Positions 35,808 through 44,045 of a DNA stretch of 64,000 bases are shown in pieces. The stretch is from Vulgatibacter incomptus (GTDB lineage Bacteria > Myxococcota > Myxococcia > Myxococcales > Vulgatibacteraceae): positions 3,163,501 to 3,227,500 of the forward strand of contig NZ_CP012332.1 in NCBI RefSeq assembly GCF_001263175.1. Direction: 5' to 3'. The translations under genes were made by a program, and so were the position numbers. Every line of letters starts with the position of its first letter. The stretch's first letter is position 1. The notes beneath the pieces were generated by a model, which worked only from the letters and a program-made list of their open reading frames with translations, was not told the DNA's origin and did no database searches.

Positions 35808-37786
35808 CAGAACGCCTCCCCGATCGAGAAATGCAGCGAGAACGGAGTCTCGGGGACGGCGACGGTGGTCAGGGTCTCGTCCGGCGCGACGAGGCGGGGC
35901 AATACGGTGAGCACACGATAGCCCGCGTCGAGGCGGATCGGCCCGAAGGGCGTCCGGTAGCGAAGGCCGAGGCCCACCGCCACGTTCGGAGAGAACACGT
36001 TCGAGTCCTGCAGCGTATGGCCGACGTTTCCGGCGTCCACGAAGGCGGCGAGGCCGAGGTCGCCGGCGATGGGGAAGCGGAGCTCGGCGGACGCGTCGAG
36101 GAGCGTATCGCCTCCGACCGGCACCGCGTCCGAGGTCTGGAGCGGGCGCAGCGTTCCGTTCTCCACGACCTGGCCGTCGGGGCCGAGCGAGCGGCCCTCG
36201 CGCAGCTTCTGCGGCGCGAGGCGCCTGGTGCCGAAGGCGCGCAGGCTGCTGCCGCCTCCAGCGTAGAAGCGCTCCATGATGGGCGAGACCTCGCCGGAGG
36301 CGGGAAGGATCGCGCCGCCCTCGAGCTTGAGCGCCAGGACCATGGCTCGAGGGAGGGGCAGGAAGTACCGCGCTTCGCCGAGGACGCGGTTGTACGAGGC
36401 CCTGCCACCGAGGAATCCGCCTCCCTGCTGCAGCGCGATCGAGGCGAGCCAGCCGGACGTCGTCTCGAGGGGGTTGTCGCGCCGATCCCAGGTGAGCCGC
36501 TCCTCGAGGAAGGAGAGGACGCAGTTTCCGCGCTCGTCCACGCAGGAATAGGTGCTCGTCGAGCCGCCGGTCTCGGTGAAGGGCTGGAGGGCGAAGAACT
36601 GGAGGTTGTAACTGGTTGTGAAGACGAGACTCCGGTGCAGACGGACGGGGAAGCCCACCCGGCCTCGCACCGAGTCGAAGAGGTAGGCGGACTCCAGACC
36701 GTGCTCGTACTCGAGGCGGAAGTTTCCGTCCACGTGGCGGAAGAGCTCGGGCTGCAGGAGGTCCAGCGCGCTGGAGCCGACCACGCCCTGTTCCGTCGGG
36801 TTGAGCTGGATCGCTCCCTCGCCGACGAAGGCGTAGCCGAGCCGGTTGTCGAAGCGGAGGGTGCGGAGGCCGCCCAGGAAGTTGCGGTTCGTGTACTGCG
36901 CGATGGCGCGGCCCTCCACCCGCTCCTTGTCCACGCCGAAGCCGCCGCCGGCCCGCAGCGTCTGGAAGGGCGCCTCGCGGACGGAGACGATCAGGGGCAC
37001 CGTCCGCGTGGACGCGTCGGTGGGGCCGCGCGAAACGCGCACGCCACCGAAGACGCCCATGTCGAAGAGCCGGGCCTGGGCGTCGGCCATCCGCGTCTCG
37101 CTGAAGCTCCGGCCCTCCGGGATCACCTCGCGGACGCGCTCGAGGATCGTCTGCCGCGGGACCTGCACCGCGCCCGTGATCACCACGCGGCCGAAGCGCA
37201 GGGGAGGTCCTGGCGCCACCAGGAGCCGCACGTCGGCGGCGTTCTGCGCGGCATCGATCCCCACCGATCCCGAGACCGTGGCGTCGGCGTAGCCCTGGTT
37301 GCGGAGCCGCTGGATCAGCTCTCCCTTGGCGGCGTCGTAATCGACCTCACGGATCCTCGCCTCCTCCCGGATCGGGAGCGGCTGCTCGAGCACCCGATCC
37401 CGCACCTCGTCGGGCAACCCGTCGATGCGGAGCGTCCGGATGCGCGTGGGCGCACCCTCCTCCACCAAGAAGGTGACGTCGACCGCGGCTCCGGTCCTCG
37501 AGACGCGAGAACGAACCTTCGCCTGGTGGAAGCCCTCGGCCTGGTAGTAGCGGACGAGGCGGCGCCGATCGCCGACGAGGGTCCCGGCGTCGAAGTACTG
37601 GCGATCCGCCCAGGGCCAGATCGGCGTCTCGGCAAGGGCCAGCCGCGGCTCGAGGTCGCCGGGGGAGAGGGCCTCGTTGCCCTCGAAGCGGAGGGAGCCG
37701 AGGATCTCCCGCTCCCGATCCACGTGGGCGCAGGCGCCCAAGCAGAGGAGGCCGAGGAGGCCAAGGAGTCCCGAACGCGCGATCAC
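35807..37786 (-). CDS. tamA: TamA/Omp85-family outer-membrane protein with lipoprotein signal
   Basis: Omp85 insertase partner of TamB: POTRA domains (about 30-300; ILGSLRFEGNEALSPGDLEP, RRLVRYYQAEGFHQAKVRSR, RLRNQGYADATVSGSVGID) followed by a 16-strand-type barrel with the FYAGGGSSLRAFGTRRL loop motif and GLGLRYRTPFGPIRLDAGY near the end. GTG 37786 has GGAG 8 nt upstream and gives a compact 19-residue lipoprotein signal ending LCLGAC; upstream starts at 37804 or 37864 are possible. A lipidated TamA matches the TamL variant described in Bacteroidota and is unusual for a classical TamA. Confidence 0.9.
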   Translation of the reverse strand: MIARSGLLGLLGLLCLGACAHVDREREILGSLRFEGNEALSPGDLEPRLALAETPIWPWADRQYFDAGTLVGDRRRLVRYYQAEGFHQAKVRSRVSRTGAAVDVTFLVEEGAPTRIRTLRIDGLPDEVRDRVLEQPLPIREEARIREVDYDAAKGELIQRLRNQGYADATVSGSVGIDAAQNAADVRLLVAPGPPLRFGRVVITGAVQVPRQTILERVREVIPEGRSFSETRMADAQARLFDMGVFGGVRVSRGPTDASTRTVPLIVSVREAPFQTLRAGGGFGVDKERVEGRAIAQYTNRNFLGGLRTLRFDNRLGYAFVGEGAIQLNPTEQGVVGSSALDLLQPELFRHVDGNFRLEYEHGLESAYLFDSVRGRVGFPVRLHRSLVFTTSYNLQFFALQPFTETGGSTSTYSCVDERGNCVLSFLEERLTWDRRDNPLETTSGWLASIALQQGGGFLGGRASYNRVLGEARYFLPLPRAMVLALKLEGGAILPASGEVSPIMERFYAGGGSSLRAFGTRRLAPQKLREGRSLGPDGQVVENGTLRPLQTSDAVPVGGDTLLDASAELRFPIAGDLGLAAFVDAGNVGHTLQDSNVFSPNVAVGLGLRYRTPFGPIRLDAGYRVLTVLPRLVAPDETLTTVAVPETPFSLHFSIGEAF

Positions 37787-37937
37787 CCTCTGGACTCCTA
37801 CCACGCCGATCCGCCCGAATCCCCGGCATCCGACCACCTGCGCCGAGCGAGCGAAAGAACGCACGAAGCGGACGAATATTCAGGGAGTCCGGCGCCCGAC
37901 CCGGCGCTGCGTGATGCTGCGAGAGCTCGAGGGCGGC

Positions 37938-38789
37938 TCAGGCGAGGAGATCGTCGGGGTCGAAGGTCCGCTGGCGGCGGCCATGGCGGCCCAGCAGGAG
38001 GCCGAGGTTCTCGCGCTCCCAGGCGAGCGCCCGCTCGAAGTCGGGGTAGGCCGACTCGCAGGCGCGAAACTCCGGGGAGTGGGCGACGCGGCGGCCGCCA
38101 ATGAGCTGGGGCGGCACCGCCTGGTGCAGCATCTCGTGGAAGATCACGAAGCGCACGAAGTAGGCGGGGACCTCCTCGCGATCGAGCGCCGGGTGGATCC
38201 GGATCACGCGCGACTCGTGGAAGTAGGTGCCCATCTTGATGGACCGCCGACGCCTGTCGGGGGCTTCGCGCCCCCAACCGATCCGCGCGTCGACCCGCCC
38301 GGCGAAGTAGCGGGCGTTGAGCTTGTCGAACATCTCCTTCAGATCGTGCACGCGACCGAACGGGTCGAGGCCCTGGGCCTGCCGGCGCACCCGCGCCCGG
38401 CGGACCCGGGACTCGTTCCGCTTCACGAAGTCGTCGATCACCTGCCCCGCGTGGCTGGGCCGCCGGGAGGCGTAGTCGGCGAGGGCCTGGACGACGTTCG
38501 CCGGCGCGTCGAGGAACATCTGGTGGACGCGGATGGCCACCAGGCTCCGGCTCCGCCGAAACGAGATCATCGTGGAGGTGTTGTCGGTGATCGTGAGGCG
38601 GACCCGCTCGTCGAGGAGGGTCGACAACCGATCGGCGAGGGCGGCGGCGCGCTCCAGCTTCTCCGAATGGGCTGCGGCACCGCGCCCCACGTCGGCCGCA
38701 GAGGCGGCGGCCTGGCGGGCGGACGCCTGGCGCCTGGACGTAGAATGCTGGTTCGGCAGCGCAAGCTGGCGAGCGGTCCGGGTTGCCAT
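37938..38789 (-). CDS. SprT-like zinc metallopeptidase
   Basis: Product of 283 residues with the HExxH zinc motif in FVIFHEMLH (about 218-222) and a further His in RVAHSPEFRACESAYP as likely third ligand, the arrangement of SprT/M48-like proteins. The preceding segment KEMFDKLNARYFAGRVDARIG is typical of SprT-like domains. The N-terminal 60 residues are Arg/Ala-rich and probably disordered. It lies 134 nt or more upstream of tamA on the same strand. SprT relatives in eukaryotes (Spartan) digest DNA-protein crosslinks; the bacterial role is not known. Confidence 0.8.
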   Translation of the reverse strand: MATRTARQLALPNQHSTSRRQASARQAAASAADVGRGAAAHSEKLERAAALADRLSTLLDERVRLTITDNTSTMISFRRSRSLVAIRVHQMFLDAPANVVQALADYASRRPSHAGQVIDDFVKRNESRVRRARVRRQAQGLDPFGRVHDLKEMFDKLNARYFAGRVDARIGWGREAPDRRRRSIKMGTYFHESRVIRIHPALDREEVPAYFVRFVIFHEMLHQAVPPQLIGGRRVAHSPEFRACESAYPDFERALAWERENLGLLLGRHGRRQRTFDPDDLLA

Positions 38790-38840
38790 CGGTGCCGCAA
38801 TCGTATCGGAGGTCCGGCCTTCGCCTCAAGGGCCATGTAC

Positions 38841-38860
38841 CGCCCCCCACTTTGGGGGCG
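38841..38860. terminator. Possible hairpin terminator after NFACT gene
   Basis: CGCCCCC (38841-38847) and GGGGGCG (38854-38860) form a 7-bp stem with a 6-nt loop, 50-70 nt past the end of the NFACT gene. There is no T-run, so the assignment is weak. Confidence 0.35.
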
Positions 38861-38909
38861 CGGCCGACCCCAACCGTCTCGACCGCCGATTTCCCGACAC
38901 TTCGGGCGG

Positions 38910-40364
38910 TCAGTCGGGCTCCTGCGTAAGGAGGCGCGCGAGCCTCTCCGGATCGTGGCGGTAGGGCAGCGCCTTCTCCTGGACGTAGAGCACGGCCCCG
39001 GGCGCGCTGCCCTTCGGCTTGCGCACGTGGCGCACGCGGGTGTGAGCGATTTCGGCCACCGCCTCCCCGCGTGCGTTGCTGAAGTGCGTGGCGAGGGCGC
39101 AGGCATCGAGGAGCGTCTGCTCGTCCGGCGCCGCGCTCTTGCCGAGGGGGACCACCACGTGGGCGCCCGGCACGCCGCGGGCGTGGAGCCAGAGGTCGTT
39201 GCCGCGGGCGACGTGGAAGGTGAGCTCGTCGTTCGCCTTGGCGCCCCGCCCCACCCAGATCGGCCGCCCGCTGGCAGAGACGTAGCCACGGTAGGGCGGC
39301 CGCTTCTCCTCGCGCTCCTTGCGCCCCTTCGCCCGCGGCCGCGCGCCCGCCGCCGCGGCCTCCCGGGAGAGCTCGTCGATGAGCGACTCGCTCTCGGCGG
39401 CGGCGAGCCTCTCGGCGAGGGCGCCGAGGTGGAGCACGCGCTCGGAGAGCTCCTCCCGCCTCGCCGCGATCCGCTCCCGCGCGCCCTTCATTCGGCGGTA
39501 TTCCTTGTAGTAGCGGTCGACATTGTCGCGTGGGGAGAGCTCCGGCCTCAGCGGCACGTGCACCTCGACCGGGCCCTCTTCGGTGTAATCCGTACACGCG
39601 AAGCTCCGGGCGCCGCGAGGGATCCGGGACGCGACGGGAAGCAGGAGATCGCCGAGGTGGCGCAGCTCGTCCGCGCCCTTCGCGCGCTTCTCCTCCGACT
39701 CGATCTTGACGAGGGCGCCCTCGAGGCGCTTGCGCGCGGCGTAGATCGCGCGAGACGCCTCCCGGCGCCGGTCGACGAGGAGGCGCTCCCGCGCAACCGG
39801 GCCGTAGTGGTCCTCGATCGCCAGGGAGAGCGAGAAGGGACCCTTGGAGGGGTCGGCCTGGAAGCGATCGGGAGGAGCGCGCCGAGCCGGATGCGGCGGT
39901 GGCGGCTCGTACGGCTGGCCGGGGAGGATCGCGCGGGTCGACGACGCGCTCGGCACCGCGACGCCGGCGATTCGGCCATCGGCGCCGACGAGGATCAGAT
40001 TGCCGTGGCGGCCGGTGAGCTCCGCCTCGAGGTGCATCTCGCCGCCCGGCGTCTCGAAGCGCAGCCGCGCGATGCGCTCGTCCGGAACGGCCTCGATCGC
40101 GACGAGGCGGGAAGGGAGCAGGCGGGCGCGCAGGAGGTTCTGGATCGGCAGCGGCGACGCCGGCGAGGGAGGCCTGTCGAGCACCCCATGCAGCCGGGTC
40201 TCGTCCGGATCGGCGCTGACGAGGAGCTGGTGGGTCTCGCCGGGGACGCGGAGCTCGAAGACGACGGTACGAGGCGTAGCCGCCCAGATCTTCTGAATGG
40301 TGCCGCCGGCGAAGGGCTGGAGCTCGGCGACGACCGCCGCCAGCTCGGACGCGGAGAGAGACAT
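38910..40364 (-). CDS. NFACT/RqcH-like ribosome quality-control protein
   Basis: Product of 484 residues of the NFACT family (RqcH/Rqc2/NEMF), which bind stalled 50S-peptidyl-tRNA and add C-terminal alanine tails to nascent chains. NFACT-N is visible in LSASELAAVVAELQPFAGG and AELTGRHGNLILVG. A coiled-coil middle follows (YYKEYRRMKGARERIAARRE), then the NFACT-R domain (YRGYVSASGRPIWVGRGAKA, NDELTFHVARGNDLWLHARG, PGAHVVVP). It is about 80-90 residues shorter than Bacillus RqcH. Whether it tails chains or only rescues ribosomes is not visible from sequence. Confidence 0.88.
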   Translation of the reverse strand: MSLSASELAAVVAELQPFAGGTIQKIWAATPRTVVFELRVPGETHQLLVSADPDETRLHGVLDRPPSPASPLPIQNLLRARLLPSRLVAIEAVPDERIARLRFETPGGEMHLEAELTGRHGNLILVGADGRIAGVAVPSASSTRAILPGQPYEPPPPHPARRAPPDRFQADPSKGPFSLSLAIEDHYGPVARERLLVDRRREASRAIYAARKRLEGALVKIESEEKRAKGADELRHLGDLLLPVASRIPRGARSFACTDYTEEGPVEVHVPLRPELSPRDNVDRYYKEYRRMKGARERIAARREELSERVLHLGALAERLAAAESESLIDELSREAAAAGARPRAKGRKEREEKRPPYRGYVSASGRPIWVGRGAKANDELTFHVARGNDLWLHARGVPGAHVVVPLGKSAAPDEQTLLDACALATHFSNARGEAVAEIAHTRVRHVRKPKGSAPGAVLYVQEKALPYRHDPERLARLLTQEPD

Positions 40365-40487
40365 TCCGCCACGCTACGGCGCCGACGCGGCGCAGGCCAG
40401 CGTCCGGTGCATCCTCTCGCGATTACGGATGTCGGTGCGGCAGCTCGCGTCGCCTTCGAGGCGCTGCGGACGCTTCGCGCCAAGGCG

Positions 40488-40549
40488 AAAAAAAGCGCCG
40501 CGCGTCGGCTCGCGTCGCCCTCGAGCGATGCGGAAGCTTCGCGCGGCGC
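40488..40549 (-). terminator. Rho-independent-type terminator of histone-H1-like gene
   Basis: On the minus strand GCGCCGCGCG (40549-40540) pairs perfectly with CGCGCGGCGC (40504-40495) and is followed at once by seven T (40494-40488). The loop is long (35 nt) and may fold further. It lies about 50 nt after the gene's stop, making it the most convincing intrinsic terminator in the window. Confidence 0.75.
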
Positions 40550-40597
40550 CCAGGCGGGATCCATTCGCCGTCGAGACGGCGAGGGTCCGGCCTCGAA

Positions 40598-41182
40598 TCA
40601 GATCGCCGGGGTCGGCGTGGGAGCCGGAGCCTTCTTCGCAGCGCGCGGCTTGCGCGGCGCGGTGGCCTTCTTCGCGGCGCTGGCAGGCTTGCGCGCCTTG
40701 GCGCCCGCTTCGGCCTTCACGGCCTTCACGGCCTTCGCGGCCCTCACAGCCTTCACGGCCTTCACGGCGGCGGGCTTGGCAGCGGCCTTGCGCGCAGCCG
40801 GCTTCGCAGCAGCGGCGACCTTGCGGGCGGCGGGCTTCGCAGCAGCGGCAACCTTGCGCGCGGCCGGCTTCGCGGCAGCGGTCACCTTGCGGGCGGCGGG
40901 CTTCGCGGCAGCGGCGGTCTTGCGCGCGGCCGGCTTCGCAGCGGCCGGCTTCGCGGCGGCGGTCTTACGAGCAGCCGGCTTCGCGGCGGCCGCCACCTTG
41001 CGGGCGGCGGGCTTCGCGGCAGCGGCAACCTTGCGCGCAGCCGGCTTCGCGGCGGAAACGGTCTTCGCCGCGGAGGCGGCCTTGACGGCCGTCTTGCGAG
41101 CGGCGGGCTTCTTCTCGCCCGTGGCCTTCGCGGCGGCGGGCTTCTTGGTTGCAGGCTTGCTGCCAACGGTACGGGTAGCCAT
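40598..41182 (-). CDS. Histone-H1-like Lys/Ala/Pro-rich DNA-binding protein
   Basis: Product of 194 residues composed almost only of Ala, Lys, Pro, Arg and Val, resembling eukaryotic H1 tails and bacterial AlgP/HctB-like nucleoid proteins. Most of the middle consists of 11-residue units of the type AAAAKPAARKV, encoded by a near-identical 33-bp tandem repeat (about 40790-41070). There is no globular domain. ATG 41182 has a strong AGGAGG 6 nt upstream. The gene has its own consensus promoter and intrinsic terminator, so it is probably a well expressed single unit. The role (chromosome compaction) is inferred from composition. Confidence 0.88.
   Translation of the reverse strand: MATRTVGSKPATKKPAAAKATGEKKPAARKTAVKAASAAKTVSAAKPAARKVAAAAKPAARKVAAAAKPAARKTAAAKPAAAKPAARKTAAAAKPAARKVTAAAKPAARKVAAAAKPAARKVAAAAKPAARKAAAKPAAVKAVKAVRAAKAVKAVKAEAGAKARKPASAAKKATAPRKPRAAKKAPAPTPTPAI
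40790..41070 (-). repeat. 33-bp tandem repeats within histone-H1-like gene
   Basis: About eight near-identical 33-bp units, each coding for AAAAKPAARK plus Val or Thr, lie within the gene; two units are irregular. Such arrays can change copy number by slippage or recombination, so protein length may vary between strains. Confidence 0.7.
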
Positions 41183-41221
41183 ACGTTCCTCCTGGAGGAT
41201 TTCGGACCACAGACGGCGGCG

Positions 41222-41251
41222 AATGTATCGAACGCGAAAAATATGTGTCAA
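41222..41251 (-). promoter_or_regulatory. Sigma70 promoter of histone-H1-like gene
   Basis: On the minus strand TTGACA (41251-41246), 18 nt, and TACATT (41227-41222) lie about 40 nt upstream of the start codon, in a locally AT-rich stretch. The perfect -35 box suggests a strong constitutive promoter. Confidence 0.65.
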
Positions 41252-41425
41252 GAAAAGCGCGAGAGGATCCCGATAGATCGGCCGATCCGTAGTTACCGCG
41301 GCGCTCGTGCGTCAGACGCGACGCGAGACCGAAACGACATCGTCGGGAACCCGACACGTGCGACGCCACCGCCGGGCGTTCCGAAAATCCAGCATTTCAC
41401 CGCAACAATTCGATTCGTTTTCTCA
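41252..41425. other. Non-coding part of the 41183-41548 intergenic gap
   Basis: This 366-nt gap holds the histone-gene promoter at its left side and a hairpin repeat plus terminator at its right side (listed separately). I see no reading frame or RNA structure of note in the remaining 41252-41425. Confidence 0.5.
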
Positions 41426-41520
41426 GAGCGAGTGAAGAAGTCGGGACCGCTGAAGCGGACCCGACCTCTTCAGCCGCGCTTCGCGCGATCGCGCCTTTTC
41501 TTTGCTCCGCCTTCGGCTTC
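41426..41520 (+). repeat. Copy of dispersed hairpin repeat
   Basis: It begins GAGCGAGTGAAGAAG and forms a 17-bp imperfect stem (41434-41450 with 41455-41471, TGAA loop). The tail GCGCTTCGCGCGATCGCGC followed by TTGCTCCGCCTTCGGCT is almost the same as at 44119-44168. It lies downstream of the minus-strand DUF6918-like gene, in reverse orientation to it. Confidence 0.65.
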
Positions 41521-41522
41521 GC

Positions 41523-41550
41523 GAGAGTCCGTGACTTCTCACGGACTCTC
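41523..41550. terminator. Perfect 12-bp hairpin overlapping stop of DUF6918-like gene
   Basis: GAGAGTCCGTGA (41523-41534), loop CTTC, TCACGGACTCTC (41539-41550) pair perfectly over 12 bp. On the minus strand the stop codon of the DUF6918-like gene (41551-41549) is the first base of the stem. It probably ends that transcript; it directly abuts the dispersed repeat. Confidence 0.65.
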
Positions 41551-41992
41551 ACAGATGCCGGTCGAGGAGGCGCCCGAGCTTGGGGGCCGCCTCCGCGACG
41601 TGGCGCCTGGCAGCGGGCCGCAGCTTCTCGTACGCCGATCGAGCCGCGCCCCGATCCGTCCTCGCCGCACGCTCGTCCGTGATCGCGAGGAGCGCGTCGG
41701 CGACGTCCCCAGCACGCACGGTGAAGAAGCGCTCCATCGGTTCGTTGGTCGCGGTCCGCTGGCGCTCCTCGTAGAGGGGCTCGAGGCGTGACGCGAAGTC
41801 CGGCAGGAGGCGCTCGAGGGTATTGCCGACGAAGTTCTGCTTCGCGGTCGTCACCAGCTTGTACGCCCCCTTGAGCGCGAGACCTCCGAGGCCGCCCTTG
41901 GCGTCGACCTCCTCGTCGATGAGTCGGGCTGCGTCCCGAATCACCTCGTCCTTCTTTCCGGGAGAAAGGAGTGCATCCAACAACCGTCCCAT
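41549..41992 (-). CDS. DUF6918-like protein of unknown function
   Basis: Soluble, helical protein of 147 residues with no signal or membrane segment. Blocks LLDALLSPGKKDEVIRDAAR, IDEEVDAKGGLGGLALKGAY and AYEKLRPAARRHVAEAAPKL recall the DUF6918 family, best known from actinobacteria; I recall that pattern and could not check it. Start ATG 41992 has GAGGAG 7 nt upstream; the frame continues upstream without homology. It is divergent from exbB. Function unknown. Confidence 0.7.
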   Translation of the reverse strand: MGRLLDALLSPGKKDEVIRDAARLIDEEVDAKGGLGGLALKGAYKLVTTAKQNFVGNTLERLLPDFASRLEPLYEERQRTATNEPMERFFTVRAGDVADALLAITDERAARTDRGAARSAYEKLRPAARRHVAEAAPKLGRLLDRHL

Positions 41993-42190
41993 GAATCGCT
42001 CCTCGTTTCGATGGCAGGTCGCGGCAGCGCTCCGCGCGAATTCAGCTCCCACGGCGAGCGCGCGTGAAGGTAGGGTGGCGCTCGCTCGGCCCGCAAGGGG
42101 GCGACGGCGGTCGAAAGCCGGGCACCTGGATCCTACTTTGTCCCGTGTGGCAGAGTGCCGACGCCCAAACTCTTTGGAGGTCCAATCTCG

Positions 42191-42826
42191 ATGAGGCTCA
42201 CCGACGGCGTCTTCCAGCTCTTCACCTCCGTAGGAGCCGAGTGGGTCCTCTGGCTGCTCGCGGGCCTGTCGGTCGCGTCCGTGATGCTCATCATCGAACG
42301 CCTCCTCTTCTTCTCGCGCAACCGGCTCCCCGACGCGGGAGACCTCCTCCCGCTGCTCGCCGCCGGCAAGTTCGACGAGGTCCGGGCCGCAGTCGCGGGT
42401 CGCACGGGCCTCGAGGCCGAGGTCCTCGCCGCAGCGCTCGCCGAAGCCGTCAACGGTCCGGACTCGGTCGAAGAGGTGATCGCCGGCGCGATCATGCGGC
42501 ACCGCCAGCCCTACGAGCGCTACCTCTCGTTCCTCGGCACCCTCGGCAACAACGCGCCCTTCATCGGCCTCTTCGGGACCGTGATCGGCATCATCGACGC
42601 CTTCGCGAAGCTCGCGGTGGGGACCGCCGCCGCCAAGGGAGCGGGCGCGTCCGCGGTGATGTCCGGGATCTCCGAGGCGCTGGTGGCGACGGCGGTCGGC
42701 ATCTTCGTGGCGATCCCCGCCGTGGTGGCCTTCAACGCCTACAACCGCTGGCTCAAGACGATCACCGCCCGCACGAACGCCCTCGGTCACGCCGTGGTGG
42801 CGTACCTCAAGCGGGAGGAGCGGTAG
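42191..42826 (+). CDS. exbB: ExbB/TolQ-family proton channel protein
   Basis: Inner-membrane proton-channel subunit that energises TonB. The 211-residue product has three transmembrane helices: VLWLLAGLSVASVMLIIERL, FLGTLGNNAPFIGLFGTVIG (with the conserved TLGNNAPFIGLFGTV motif) and ALVATAVGIFVAIPAVVAFN. GGAGG lies 10 nt upstream of ATG 42191. It is the first gene of a five-gene run exbB-exbD-tonB-receptor-lipoprotein with almost no spacing. Confidence 0.92.
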   Translation: MRLTDGVFQLFTSVGAEWVLWLLAGLSVASVMLIIERLLFFSRNRLPDAGDLLPLLAAGKFDEVRAAVAGRTGLEAEVLAAALAEAVNGPDSVEEVIAGAIMRHRQPYERYLSFLGTLGNNAPFIGLFGTVIGIIDAFAKLAVGTAAAKGAGASAVMSGISEALVATAVGIFVAIPAVVAFNAYNRWLKTITARTNALGHAVVAYLKREER

Positions 42827-42828
42827 CC

Positions 42829-43257
42829 ATGGCCGGCGGAGCCCAGGATCCCGACGAGGAGATGATCTCGGGGATCAACGTCACGCCCCTCGTCGACATC
42901 ACGCTCGTGCTGCTGATCATCTTCATGGTCACGGCGACCTACATCGTCCGCGAGACGATCGAGGTGGATCTGCCCCGCGCCGCGTCCGGCGGCGAGACCG
43001 TCGGCACCACGCTGAACCTGGTGCTCGACAAGGAGGGCAAGCTCTACGTCGACGGCGCGGAGGCCACCGCCGACGCGGCCCGCGACGCCGTGCGCGCGGC
43101 GGTCGCGAAGGATCCCGACTCGAGGGCGATCATCAGCGCCGACAAGAGCGTGTCCCACGGGCAGGTGGTGGAGCTCATCGACCTGGTCAAGACCCAGGGC
43201 CTGACCAAGTTCGCGATCAACATCGAGAAGGACGCAGCGTCCGAGGCAACACCCTAA
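42829..43257 (+). CDS. exbD: ExbD/TolR-family protein
   Basis: Second proton-channel subunit, 142 residues, with one helix that carries the functional Asp: GINVTPLVDITLVLLIIFMV. The periplasmic domain follows, with the peptidoglycan/TonB-interacting fold (LNLVLDKEGKLYVDG, AIISADKSVSHGQVVELID). ATG is 2 nt after the exbB stop, and the tonB start abuts its stop. Confidence 0.93.
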   Translation: MAGGAQDPDEEMISGINVTPLVDITLVLLIIFMVTATYIVRETIEVDLPRAASGGETVGTTLNLVLDKEGKLYVDGAEATADAARDAVRAAVAKDPDSRAIISADKSVSHGQVVELIDLVKTQGLTKFAINIEKDAASEATP

Positions 43258-44037
43258 GTGAAAAGCGAAAGCGACAAGGGGTCGGGGAGGACCCTTGCCC
43301 TGGCGCTCGCCGTGTCCCTGTTGGGGCATGGCGTGTTGGTCGTCGTGCTCGGGAGCTCCCGCCCGCCGAAGGCGAAACCCGCGAGCGAGCCGGTGGAGTT
43401 CGAGGTGGTGCGCACGGAGCCGCCGCCGCCCCCGCCCGCTCCGGAGCCCGAGCCGGAGCCGCCCCCCGTCCCGGTTCAGCCCAAGCCCGTGCCGAAGCAG
43501 ATCGCACGGGCGGAGCCGACGCCGAAGCCTGCGACGCCACAGCCTCCACCCCCGCCGAACACCCCGCCGCCTCCTGCCGACGCGCCGCCCCAGCCCGTCC
43601 GGATCGGCGTCTCGCTCTCCTCCACTACCGATGGCGGGGGCTTTGCGGTGGGATCCGGCAACAGCCTCTACGGCAAGACCGCCGACAAGGCGGGCGATCC
43701 TGCCCAGGCGCGTCCCCACGGCGGCGGCGAGGGCCCCAAGGCGCCGTTCGTTCCCGCGTCGCAGCTCACCACCCTCCCGGAGATCAAGGGGGCCAGACCG
43801 CAGCCAACCTACCCGGAGCGAGCGCGTCGCGAAGGCATCGAGGGCAAGGTGGTCCTCCAGGTGCGCATCGACGAGACGGGGGCGATTGCGTCGATCCGAG
43901 TGATTAAGTCTCTCGGCGAGGACTTCGATCGTGCGGCGCTCGAGGCCATGCGCAAGGCTCGTTTCTCGCCGGCGCTCTCGCGGGGCGAGCCAGTGGCAAC
44001 CGAGATCCGCTACACGATGACCTTCGAGCTCGAGTGA
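43258..44037 (+). CDS. tonB: TonB energy transducer
   Basis: Product of 259 residues: N-terminal helix LALALAVSLLGHGVLVVVLG with the conserved His, a long Pro-Glu then Pro-Lys/Thr-rich periplasmic spacer (about 45-115), and the TonB C-terminal domain (PTYPERARREGIEGKVVLQV, LGEDFDRAALEAMRKARFSP). GTG 43258 directly abuts the exbD stop. It is expected to contact the receptor encoded next. Confidence 0.93.
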   Translation: MKSESDKGSGRTLALALAVSLLGHGVLVVVLGSSRPPKAKPASEPVEFEVVRTEPPPPPPAPEPEPEPPPVPVQPKPVPKQIARAEPTPKPATPQPPPPPNTPPPPADAPPQPVRIGVSLSSTTDGGGFAVGSGNSLYGKTADKAGDPAQARPHGGGEGPKAPFVPASQLTTLPEIKGARPQPTYPERARREGIEGKVVLQVRIDETGAIASIRVIKSLGEDFDRAALEAMRKARFSPALSRGEPVATEIRYTMTFELE

Positions 44038-44045
44038 GAGCCACG

